Shown here piece after piece: positions 1-10,817 of a DNA stretch of 64,000 nucleotides (positions are counted from its first letter, which is position 1; every line of letters starts with the position of its first letter). Made by a program: the position numbers and the translations under genes. The DNA lies in assembly GCA_965153455.1 (NCBI GenBank), contig OZ234495.1:9048875-9112874 (forward strand), given 5' to 3'. The notes beneath the pieces are model-generated. The model saw only the letters and a list, made by a program, of their open reading frames with translations. It did no database searches and was not told where the DNA came from. This stretch comes from Sphagnum compactum (lineage: Eukaryota; Bryophyta; Sphagnopsida; Sphagnales).

Positions 1-240
1 ATAAGCTTCTTTAAATTTTGTAATGTCCTCATCTTACATAGGTAGGTGGATAAGTAGATAGGTAAATACCCCATGGGTAGGTAGGTAGGTAGGTAGATAG
101 GGATAACTAGGCAGCTCATGAGTAAGAAGGTAGATAGTTCCATAGGAAGGTAGAGAGTTAGATCGGACCTAACCTAGTTAACCCCCTACTTAAGTAGTCT
201 TTTAATCTATATTGCCATAACCTAGGTAGACCACAATTTA
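1..240 (+). repeat. TAGG/CTAGG-rich dispersed repeat, copy A
   Basis: The first 240 bases are dominated by GTAGGTAGGTAG-type words followed by a less repetitive tail. The same order of words recurs in the same orientation at about 36060-36300 (CTTACATAGGTAGGT, later a stretch like CTAGTTNNCCNNNTAA, AGTCTTTNAATCTAT and ATAACC). This is therefore a dispersed repeat and not merely a microsatellite. No coding sequence is seen. It may lie in a downstream HAP2 intron, because that gene runs off this edge. Confidence 0.6.
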
Positions 241-591
241 ATAAGGAAAGAAAATATGGTTGATCATTTTTGGAAGTTCATCTTTAGTTTTGAAGCTCCA
301 TAGTTCAAAGCAAGGTCCATGAATATATTCTTAGGGACTTCTCTACCAATGAAGTAAGACAATAGGCACCCAAGAGGCTCAAGTTTTTGGAAAAGGGCGA
401 GGAGGGGAGATGGGAATTTTTTTGGAATTTGGTGTTCCCCAAGTCTCTATTCCATATGGTTTCTTCATGTTCTCACCAAGTGCCCAATGATTATTCATTA
501 CATTCCCAACTTGTTTCCCAAGTTCACCATAGTAGCACACTTTATCCCATATGTTGTTGTGAATGGTCTCTTTTTTTCCTTCCCTTTTGGT

Positions 592-609
592 TTAGGGTTT
601 AGGGTTTTA
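592..609 (+). repeat. Two telomere-type TTTAGGG units
   Basis: Two perfect plant telomere heptamers stand in tandem within AT-rich DNA. Two units are too few to call an interstitial telomere and could be chance. The region 241-1209 otherwise holds only AT-rich sequence with an ATTT microsatellite at about 1105-1140. Confidence 0.3.
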
Positions 610-1209
610 TGAAGTCTTTTGCAAACTAAAATATGAAAACATGAATCAAGTGATCCTTGTTTGATATGGCGAGATTCAACTCAACAAAACCAAAACTCAA
701 CATCGTGTCGATGCTTACTCTGTACCATTGGTACACTTCTCCTTCTTTACTTATTGAATATTTTGGACTTGGTGGAGTGGCACGCAAGAGAATATCATCA
801 GCCTACACCCACAACAATACAATGGGTTTCAATTTAGCATGGCCAATCTACCAACACATTTCAACACAAAATGGCATTATTTCTCTTATTAACACAATGG
901 ACTAGTCCACTTCCATCACACAAAAATTGGTAGTTTTATATAAAAAAAACTTGGCACCCACTCTTTGCTATTGACTCGAGTTCTTAGGTTCCTTCATACC
1001 CATGTTATACCCATGTTCTATCCATGTATGTTATACCCATTTTCATACCTACCTAGTGTTTATTTGAAGAAGAGAGAGCCAACCCAACACTAGTATATAT
1101 ATAAAATAATAAATAAATAATTTATTTATTTATTTATTTTTTCAATTACAAATTTGAACTTGAATTGAAGCCATGAGCCCTCAACACTGAAAGGGGGGTG
1201 GGATGGTAC

Positions 1210-4200
1210 TTGCAATTTGATAGTCCGCAATCTGAGACCTTAGGCATGAGGACGGAGTAGCAAAACATCGATTTGGTTGGTCCCTATATGGTGTATATGA
1301 AACCCCGATTTTATTGCAAGTGAGTCCATCGACGGCGTAAAGGCTCTTCGGTAACGCTAGCCATCGCCTTAAGTCTGCATCGAAAAAGCCACTTTCCTGT
1401 GAACCCAAATAATACGTGCTCATGTTATGTTCAAACCATGTTATTGTAAAGCACTCAAAGAATTTTTGCGTGTGTATTTGGAGGGCACCTTATATTTATA
1501 TATGCGTCAAATAATAATAATGCCTCGTCTCTTTTGACAAGGCACCTTATTACGCTTACAAGACGCCTCCTAACCTACTAGGCCTACTAGTAGGCGTGCG
1601 ATGCCTCTTGTAAACATAATAAGGTGCCTTACTTACCTTATAATGAATTCATGTATCAAGATGCTCTTTGAGCTCATGAAACAATTTTCACAATTTGATA
1701 CCATAATAGTTCAATAGCGGGTTGATTAATTTTCATTTTGAAGATTCCATTGCCAACCGAGGGAATATTCCCAAAAGATTCTCAAAAGACGCTTTGTTTT
1801 TCTTCACCAAAACAATAAATAAATTCTTTGAGAAATTTTCAGCATGTCTAAAAAAAATAAAAATTTAATTGTGTTTTTTTGTCAACCTTGCTATTCAACT
1901 ACAATATTATAATCACATACAACATGTTCTAATATTGGTGGACGAAGGTTGAAGAGTGCACTCAATGAGCTATACATGACATGATGAAGCTTACGGGTAT
2001 AAGTGGTATGGAAAGGTATCGATCATTGAGTTGTGGAAACGATTGGTAATTCATAAAGTCACCCGTCAAAGTAGCAAACACCTTCTTATTTTTACTCAAT
2101 GCGGTCCTCTTAGTAGGGGAAATGTACAAGGCTTCCTACATACATATCCGTCAATTTGGCATGGATTAAACCCAAGTTAGTACAAATTGAAACCTTGGAA
2201 CTAGAGCTTGCTATTGAAGTTTCAGACTTTTAGTCACAACAATTAAGCATTCAAAATCGCATGATAAAAATACTTTCTCACGTTAAAAAAAAAAAACGAT
2301 CAAATATTGACGATTTCATTTTGACAAATTACATGTTCCCAAAATGTTCCATCATATTCTTTGTTTTCCCTTCAATTTTTTGATTAAATCTAATTAATTT
2401 TTGGGTGAAATTTTCAACATTTTTGAAAATAATGTAAGTAGTGTCAAATTGGCCAAGGCACTATATATGGATTGAGTGTGCCTATTGGAATTTGGTTCAA
2501 GAATAGTTTGCCATCACAACCACAATGTACATGTGTTGTCAACTCAACTTTTTGGCCCTTAGTTGTGCCAAGACAATCAAGGTAGTTTGAAACTTGATTA
2601 GGTCGACAAGTATGGCAAGTGAAAGGAACACATACAATTGCATCTGGTTTAACCACTCCTTTTACGAGTGTCTCAATACTAACACTGATTTGAAAGTCAA
2701 GGTACGGCGCCAACATGTTGTAAGTTGGAAACCTGCACCCATAATCTCTCTATATAGTCATTTGATTACAAAATCATGAGGGACTCCCATTGCGATTCGA
2801 AGGAGGAGAGGTATAATTTTTTCTTCTTTGTAAAGCACTTTGAGAAATATTTCCTAGTGCATTTGGAGCGCACCGTGTATGTGAATTTCCCTTCAATAAA
2901 AAAGTAGGGTTTATATGCCTATTTCTTAAAGAGTGGGAGGGATCTTACCGTTATTTATTAGGGAGTAGGTGTAAGGACCCTTGCTTGTGAGCTACATATG
3001 TTTAGGTTCATGATATTATTCACATCATGCTTTACAATGCGGAAAGCTCACAAGTGGAGACATTCCCAAGACATAGGGTTGGACCCAAGAGGGTTAATAC
3101 ACCTATTCCTTAAGAGTGGGATGGATCTTACCCTAAAAACTCACAAGTGGAAACATTTCCAAGACATAGGGTTGGACCCAAGAGTGTTAATACACCTATT
3201 CTTTAAGAGTGGGATGGATCTTACCCTTATTAGGGAGTAGGTGTAAGAACCCTCTCTTGTGACTTACATATGTCTAGGTTCATGGTATTATTCATGTCAT
3301 GCTTTACAATGCGAAAAGCCCACAAGTGGAGACATTCCAAGGGTTGGACCCAAGAGGGTTAACACACCTATTCCTTAAGAGTGGGATGGATCTTACCCTT
3401 ACTTATTAGGGAGTAGGTGTAAGAACCCTTTCTTGTGATCTACATATGTCTAGGATCGTGATATTATTCACATCATGTTTTACAATGCGGGAAGTCCACA
3501 ACCTTGCCAAAACACGGGATTGGACTGAAGTGGTGCCTCATGATAGGCTTGGTTTTTTTTGGGAATGAGTCTACCCTTGAGATTTACTCTACACTTTTGT
3601 GTACAAACCTTTGACCTTAGCCAAAACTAATGCTACCATTTGTTCTTTGAGGTTTGTCAAGAATCAATTGTCTTCAATGCCAAATAATCTATAATCTATA
3701 ACTAATGTGCATCATGGAGCTTACCCAAGCTCCAAACCCACTAGGACAAATGTGTTCAATATGAACTACATATCTAATGTATGATAAAGTTTGGAGTTTA
3801 AAAGGCCACCTCATTGGTATTGCTTCATCTTGGAGATATTCCTCCAAGTAATATAAATAAAATATCTTGCTTGATCATTCAACCCAATGCTTTTTGTCTA
3901 GTGTACAAAGCTTAGCGAAATCAAAGCTCAACGCTTTTGTTTACCCACAAGCCACCACCAATGACTACATTGGATGAAATGTATAACATTGTCTTCAATG
4001 GTGTCTTCTAAAGATTGTGTACATAGTTTTAAAATATTTGAAATAGTTAGAAATTCATGGTCTTTGTCATGTCATTTTGTGACATCACTTAAAATGCTAG
4101 TTGATTAAATTTTCGTGATCATATTTTAATAGATCCCAATTATAAACACCTATATATATATATATAAGGTTAATCCAACCAAACTAAAACCATAAATACA

Positions 4201-7200
4201 AATGAGACAATTCAACATGCATATGCAATAGTAGGAAGTTTTCAATTCTTTGTTTTCATAAGAATCGACACATTCAAGTTTGTCTTTGTTGCATTCCACA
4301 TTAAAGTGTGCCAATGGTGCAAAATCTTGTTCTAGGTGTATGTAATAAGCATTTCAAGAAATTTTTATCTTTATTTATTAGAGGACTTGACTATGTTGAA
4401 TCAAATTATTTGAAGTGAGTTTAACTCAATAATTTAAAGGAAATCACACAATAGTAATATATAAGCATTTGGGCATGAAAAATTGTGGACAATGTACCAA
4501 AATCTGCCCCATCGTAGGCAAAAGGCACACATCTTTCGACGGCTTTGTTTGCGTTGTCCACCTATTGAACCACACATTACCTATAGATGAATAATTTTAA
4601 ACATCACATTTCATTATACCATCAAGCTACTCATTAATTGTTTTGATGTGAAACTATACTAAATTTGTACTTCAATGTCTCAATGTGATGAACTGTAGAT
4701 CCACATTACACCATTTGGAAGGAAAATTAAAATGGAAATCTAAAAATATACAATATTTTACACCATGTATGCCATTGCACTTGTCAATAATGTTGCTTTT
4801 AAAATTCCATGAATCACAATCCATTGAAGAATTAGGTTATCATTGCATTAGAAGGAAAATGCAATAAAAATTTGAAAACATAGTATATGTTGCACCATCA
4901 TATGTAATTATGTTTAGCAATAGTGTCATTTTAAGAATTCAAAATGAGTTTTAATTTGTTGAATGATCAATTTTACATATAATGCATGCAATTGTTAAGA
5001 TTTGTAATGAAGAACTTGGTCACATAATCTTTAAGTATTTCATTAGTATTGAAAAACACACAATCCATGCCCGGTGCCCGATATGTCCATGCAGCAATAG
5101 ATTCATGTTGCATGCGCTTTTCACATCTACAACAAAACCCCTACATTGCCAACATATACAATGAACATTAGATATTTGATGCTGTAAATCGCAAAATCAT
5201 CAAAAAGTTGATCCACAAGCCAAATGTGAAAGTAAGACATCTAATATATACATCAAGGTTGTTGCACCAAACTTATATATTGTTGGATATCCTTATTATG
5301 AAAATAAATCAAATGTTTTAATCAAATAACATTTTTCAAAATGATTGAACCAATCGAATTTATATCCCCCTTTTTTCCATAGTACAATGTATAGCAAAAT
5401 GACTCATGTGGGAACCTTCAAATTATGCCAATTTAGACACGGTGGAAGCATAAATGTGGAAATAAAAAAACTTTGATTCTAAATCCATGTGAAATTCATT
5501 ACATTGTTAGACCTTCACATTTTGTTGATATGTCCATTGCATAATTATATTTGTGAGATGAAAAATCCACAATTGATTCCAACCATGATACTTATGTACT
5601 CTTAGAATTGGAAGGCTCAAAGTGAGGGCTAACATGCCAATTTCCATTTTCAAATATGAAATATACATCTTTATAAGTGGACATATCTACTTAAATGGGC
5701 TTTAGAAGAGGTTAGTTGAAAAATGTCGTACTAAACCCTCCCTTTTATTTGAGAAAAACAAGTAGGTATAAGGGGAAAGTTGAAAAAGAGTTAACATTGA
5801 GTTTATCTTTAAACATGAGTTTAAGTTGAATTCATGTTGGACAATGCATCCAAGAACCCCTCCTCAACACACACAAAGCACAAAAAAAGAAAATTAATAA
5901 TACTAGAACATAAACATCCATAACCTCTCATAAAATGAATTAAATTTTGTAGTGAACACAAAGAATCATAATTAGTGTCAAGTTCATGAAGGAACAATGA
6001 CAAAACAAAATAGAGAATTGAACACCAAAGTTGTGAGTGGCCATGGAGATCAAACAAAAAGTGATCAATCTTGCAATGCCAAATTTTTAAAAATCAAAAT
6101 TTGAAAATCATTCAATAAAGTTGTACTCATATGCATTTTAGGTTTATGATGGTGTTTTGGTTTTTTATTATAATATGTAAGGCAATGGCACAACCAAATA
6201 TACATGCTAACAAGGATTTAAGATATTGTGAAAGTAAACAATCTTGATATGTTCAAGTTTGAAGTTTAGTATGCTAAACATTGAGAGGCGGAGCAATGGT
6301 TCAAGTCTTTATATGATGAAACAAGCACATTAACAATTGGATAAACAAGATTGGCGAAGAAGACAAGAGAATTTTTGTTAGTGTTATGTCATGCCAAATT
6401 TTACCCATGCTAGTGTACAATCTTTTTCACTAACATGTGGACCAATTGTATAGATTAAAACAAGAAAACCATGTTGATCGGTTTCAAGGCAATGGCGACA
6501 ATCAATTTAAAATATATAATGCACAACTTGTAAAAAATGACACTTGAGAAAAAATTCCTATTGCATTTGGAAGGCACCTTAATAATTCCTCTTCAAAAAA
6601 CAAGACACACCTTACACCTTATGTTTCTTCAAGCTTTATCATAAGGTTTGCCTTGTACTTTATGATGGGTACGGCTAACTTACCCCCTTCATACTAGGCC
6701 CCTTATTTTTGGAATGCCCCAACCATGGGGCCTTACCCTCCAAATAATTCTATATGGCTTTCCAACAATATTACTATTGAGATTTAAATTTCATAAAAAT
6801 TGAATGGCAAAGAAGGTTTCACCTGGCTATTAGGTATTCGGGCTCGTGGTACCCTATTATTATCATAATACCTACAAAACCGTGAATAAATTGCAATTCT
6901 CAATTGTGGAACAATGGAAACCAACTCTATATGTTCATCATTCTTACAAAATATGCAATTATGTGTGAATGAATTGAATCATTCATTTATCACTTGATAA
7001 ATGGAAGTTTTCCCTCATGCACACGTTGTTTGTTTTAGTAGCTTATTAGAAATCATATCCTTTGGTGTCTTTTTTTACCAACAAGTTCCAAGCAATATTA
7101 TTTGTTCTCAAATTTGTAAAAGTGGTGAAAATTTGTTGGAAAAAACACATTGGACAAACAACACACACACACACACATTTTTTCCCAAATTATTCTCATT

Positions 7201-8559
7201 AAAGGTTTGCAAAATAGCAAAAGTTCCCCCACAAATTTTTTATTTTATTTTGGGTTCAATCTTAAAATTTTGAGAATTTGATCCCAATATCCAAGAAGTA
7301 GAAATATGTTTCTTCTAGGACCATGACAAAATGAATTGGATACGCTTGTTTTGAAAGCACATAGTTGAGGATGTGCCAAAAGACAACGCAACACAATTGG
7401 GAATGTCATCTACTTAGTGTTATATAATGCATATCATAGATTTTTTTTATGGTACTTTTCTTTGATGTAAGCCACATAACTTGGATAAGATCAACTTCTT
7501 TTTTAGTGTTATGAACATGGTAAATACCATCCACATGTTGCATCCTTTTCATTTTGCCAATCATCATTACATTGATCTTGTGGTCTGTACACTAGGAGTT
7601 CATACGGTTGTCCATTAAACGTCTGCCAAAAATTTCGAGGTAGTATGTTGTGTTAGAGCACAAATGAAACATCATTTGATATGCAAAGTATTGTACATAG
7701 ATTTTGTTTTTGTCCTTTCTTTGTTTTTCTTTAAGGGGTTTTTCATCAAGTTATCACCTGAACGTACTCTAGAGGATAAACGGCACGCACTTCATCCTTG
7801 TTGATTGTGATCTTAAAGCCATTCAAAAGTTCTAACGTTGAACCATTGGGAGCTTTCACATCCCATTGAAAACAATTGACAGATCCAGTTCGTCTCTATT
7901 TGCACCATAACACCAATTCCTCACATTAGCTCAATATAGTTTGCACACAAAAACACACACACACACACATATTACAATGCCTAACTATTAGGTTTGCAAG
8001 CTAGCAAAGTTTCATTGAAAGAGAGCTTCCATCAAAATTAACAATACCGGACAATTCTAATTTGACAAACAATTTGGAACTTGGTCACTCTTCTACATCA
8101 CTTTTCTACTTAAGGGTTCTCAACTCCAAAACACAAGTTAGTAAGTATAAACCTATACTTTTGTGTATAATTTTATGTTGGATTTTATGTTGAGATTGTC
8201 ACCAAAACACACATACGCACATGCACATGTTTAACATTAAAATTACACAAGAAATTCATCATCTCCACAACTTGATGCTCAAGGAAACCAAGAAAGCTTT
8301 AGTATTGCCATTCGAGTATTGAAAGGAACACAAAACATACCCCCCATCCATTATTGATGGTTAGTACCATTACAATCTTATTTTTACATGTCAAGCCTCC
8401 TTGGTCATTCGATGATGTTACATCGCATTTGGACAATTCACTTTTTGCAATTACACTGAATGCTTGCCCATGCACCCAGAAAAAAGACGACATGAAGAAC
8501 AACACAATAGTACACAAGTTTCCCAAAATCACAAGTCCATGGATTCCAATGAGATCCAT
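1210..8559 (-). CDS. HAP2: HAP2/GCS1 gamete fusogen, 3' end missing (nine exons seen)
   Basis: HAP2/GCS1 is the class II-fold membrane fusogen of the sperm plasma membrane that merges gametes. Exons, 5' to 3' on the minus strand: 8341-8559, 7758-7895, 7528-7622, 6823-6871, 5062-5140, 4498-4561, 2636-2732, 1995-2135, 1210-1396. All phases agree. Exon 1 gives a hydrophobic signal peptide (about residues 8-32) and the conserved AKSELSKC...LTCKNKIV. Later exons give FKITINKDEVRAVYPLEYVQ, FNGQPYE, IPNSQ joined to GFCCRCE, CLRWGRFW joined to FPTYNMLAPYLDF, LTGDF..Y, and VDGLTCNKIGVSY..YRDQPNRC. About 356 residues are covered of the roughly 700 usual for the family. The later ectodomain, transmembrane helix and tail were not found and probably lie left of position 1. 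Exon 7 may instead end at 2666. Identity is by remembered family motifs. No stop or frameshift is seen inside the assigned exons. Confidence 0.85.
1445..1494 (+). repeat. GGCACCTTAT dispersed repeat, copy 1
   Basis: This stretch reads TGTAAAGCACTCAAAGAA, then GTATTTGGAGGGCACCTTAT. It shares this order of words with copies near 2829, 6529, 36342 and, in reverse, 63062. It lies in the HAP2 intron between exons 8 and 9. Confidence 0.6.
1539..1630. repeat. Imperfect palindrome of about 92 bp
   Basis: The left arm begins AAGGCACCTTATTACGC and the right arm ends AATAAGGTGCCTT, its reverse complement. The arms pair for about 30 bp with a few mismatches, around a centre rich in CCTACTAGGCCTACTAG. 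Both ends carry the GGCACCTTATTA word of the dispersed family. It sits in a HAP2 intron, so the transcript could fold here. A MITE remnant is the simplest reading. Confidence 0.7.
2829..2880 (+). repeat. GGCACCTTAT dispersed repeat, copy 2
   Basis: The copy reads TGTAAAGCACTTTGAGAAAT, then AGTGCATTTGGAGCGCACC. It matches copies 1 and 3 in the same orientation but is diverged in the GGCACC core. It lies just upstream of HAP2 exon 7 on the gene's strand, within an intron. Confidence 0.55.
2905..3525 (+). repeat. Tandem repeat of about 171-185 bp, 3.5 copies
   Basis: GGGTTGGACCCAAGAG recurs at 3076, 3169 and 3340, each time followed by ACACCTATTCNTTAAGAGTG, GGATGGATCTTACCC and, in the full copies, AGGGAGTAGGTGTAAG and CATCATGCTTTACAATGCG. 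The copy starting at 3076 is truncated to 93 bp. A related partial copy starts near 2905. The array fills part of the HAP2 intron between exons 6 and 7. The copies are similar enough that the duplication looks fairly recent. Confidence 0.85.
6529..6582 (+). repeat. GGCACCTTAT dispersed repeat, copy 3
   Basis: The copy reads TGTAAAAAATGACACTTGAG, then TTGCATTTGGAAGGCACCTT, with the same layout as copies 1, 2 and 4. It lies in the HAP2 intron between exons 4 and 5. The rest of that intron (5141-6822) is AT-rich with nothing else recognised. Confidence 0.6.
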
Positions 8560-10817
8560 AGTAATGCATAAATTTGTTGGCGGAGGAGGCGCAAACCCCG
8601 AAATTGCTGTCTCATAAGAGGAGGGAGAGGTATTGAGGAAATGCCATGGCTACCAAGTCCTGCTCTGGTTTGTTGTTTTGAGATACATTAAAAAAGACAT
8701 CAAATTTGAGAGCTTCAAATCTGTTGTTCCAGAAAGTTAGCAACTCTCTTTGGGGGGGAGGGGGATATTTGCTTCTTCAAAAGGGAGGGAATCAATCAGA
8801 TGGATTTTAGTTTGCTATCAATAACTAACACCAAGCCAACTACACAAGACTTTAATGAACAACAAAAGCCTTGAAACAACCAAGGGATCATCATCACATG
8901 CCATCTATCATCCAACCTCAACTCCACCAAATGTGATAATCCATCAATCCATCCATCCTTAGCCACAAGCCAACTAAAGAACTACATGATCCATACTGGA
9001 GGAGTATTTTCAATTCTCGAAACATTGACTCTTCATTCTCCAAGGCTCGCATTTTGACTACAATGCCAAACTCCCATTTCCTGATGATCACAATATTAGA
9101 CATCTCAAAAATGCAATAGCAAAAAAAGTGCCACCTCTATTCACCAACATAGAAACGGTTCAATCAATGGCACATGAAATGGCATCACGTCTTTTGCTAT
9201 ATACAAATGAAGTTGTTCAGGAGCATATTGCAGCTTTTTAGTATGTAAGAATCTGTTGCAATTCACAACAATCTCCTAAAAATTCTGTCAAACCACATTG
9301 TGTGAGATGCACTGAAGGTACTTTGAAAATAGGTGTTGAGGTATTCTACAATTCAATTCTCAATTGCTAGATCAGTGGATTAGCTAATGCTTATTTCAGA
9401 ACTGATAGCTTGTTCAAGGCTTGGGATCACAGTATAATCCTATGCCCTTGGAAAGTATCTTATTGTCTATGCTGACCTATGTAGAATTTCACACCTTCTA
9501 GATGCATCGCTGATGCTAAAGATGAGATGTACCTGACCCAAACAATCAAACCTCTCGTTTGTCCTCCTCCACATCCATGTTTCAATTTCCATACAGCTAT
9601 TTGCTGGCCCCTGAACAGCTATTTAAGCAATAAGCATATAAGCAAACAAATAGGCAAACAAATAAGCATAACAAATAGGCAAACATGACAGCTTAAACAA
9701 CAGTACACCATAGCCAAGTAAGAAGCAACAAACAGCAAATTGAAGATGTCCCTCTGACTATTCAACACGAGAGAGAAACCACCCAAGATGTCAACTGAGT
9801 TGGATACATAACATGTGAATCGCAGGCACAGAGCCAATGTTTGATTTCCCTGAAAACCCTCATCTCCCAGTTCAGCACAAAATGGCATCCATTTCGAAGC
9901 ATGGGTAGCAACCGCTGAAAAATTGCCCTGATCCTGCCAGTTGCCGTTGGCATTGAGGACAAAAACAGTAACAAACACCTGTTTCCTGAGCTCTTTTGAT
10001 ACTGCCATTTGAGCTTGATGTTGGTTGCTCCCTCAAAGGACTAAACAATTAGGGTTAGTGATGACAAAGAGAAAAAAGAAATGTTGGAAAGTATTCTGAG
10101 ATTACTTTGCAAGCTCTGTCTCCATACTGGAACACCTATTTGCAAGAGACCAAAGGCAAAGGGTAAGTCTATGAACAAAATTGGAACCATCAGCCTATGT
10201 GGAGTGTAATCAGGGTCCTTCTCTGATTTCAATGCCTTGGCATTGCCCTAATTTTGTTACGCAGCTTTACCTTTTCTCACACTCTTGAAATTGATGTTCT
10301 CCCACTTCACATCCTACATTGCTCTTTTGACTGCACAATGAGCAATCTGAAGATAAGAAGTCCTCTGAACATTTATTTCAAGTGAAGATCCTTCAAAACC
10401 ACCCCTCCTTATCAAGTCCCCAAAGCGAAACTGAAAGCGAAGCGAGTATATGTATAGCGATATGAAAGAGAGAGCTGGAACAATTGCACATTGGTATTTG
10501 CCTGATCTACAGACAACACACACAACTAATAAATGCTGACTCTCTTCAAGAATCAAGTAACTTTCATTTGATCGACTCCTATAATGTAAAACTCTGATCT
10601 GCCTTGTCAGTTATGACCAAAAGAATGTGAATGCCATTACCATGCACCCCATTCTGGGCTGCTAAACTTTCATACAAGAATTGAAATAGGTCACAGTCTA
10701 TATAATCTACAAAGGAGTAACTCTCACCAATCTGTTGATTCACCTGAGTTAGACAACAGAGGGTTTAATTGATCTCATGGACAATGCTAACCCTAATAAA
10801 ATGTGCTTGCTGGCAGA
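8560..10817. other. Spacer between HAP2 and the DUF616 gene
   Basis: This holds the upstream flank of HAP2 and the downstream flank of the DUF616 gene, both on the minus strand. From about 9500 the base composition is richer and transcript-like, so part is probably the 3' untranslated region of the DUF616 gene. Minus-strand open frames at 9619-10008 (129 codons), 10041-10232 and 10314-10556 resemble nothing I know and are judged non-coding. A low-complexity AAGCAAACAAATAGGC-type patch lies at 9632-9690. Confidence 0.5.

Noticed and set aside
2444-2716. 90-codon minus-strand frame with several Cys, first thought LysM-like
   Set aside because: Only its first part is real and is HAP2 exon 7; the Cys-rich remainder lies beyond the GTATGT donor, in the intron.
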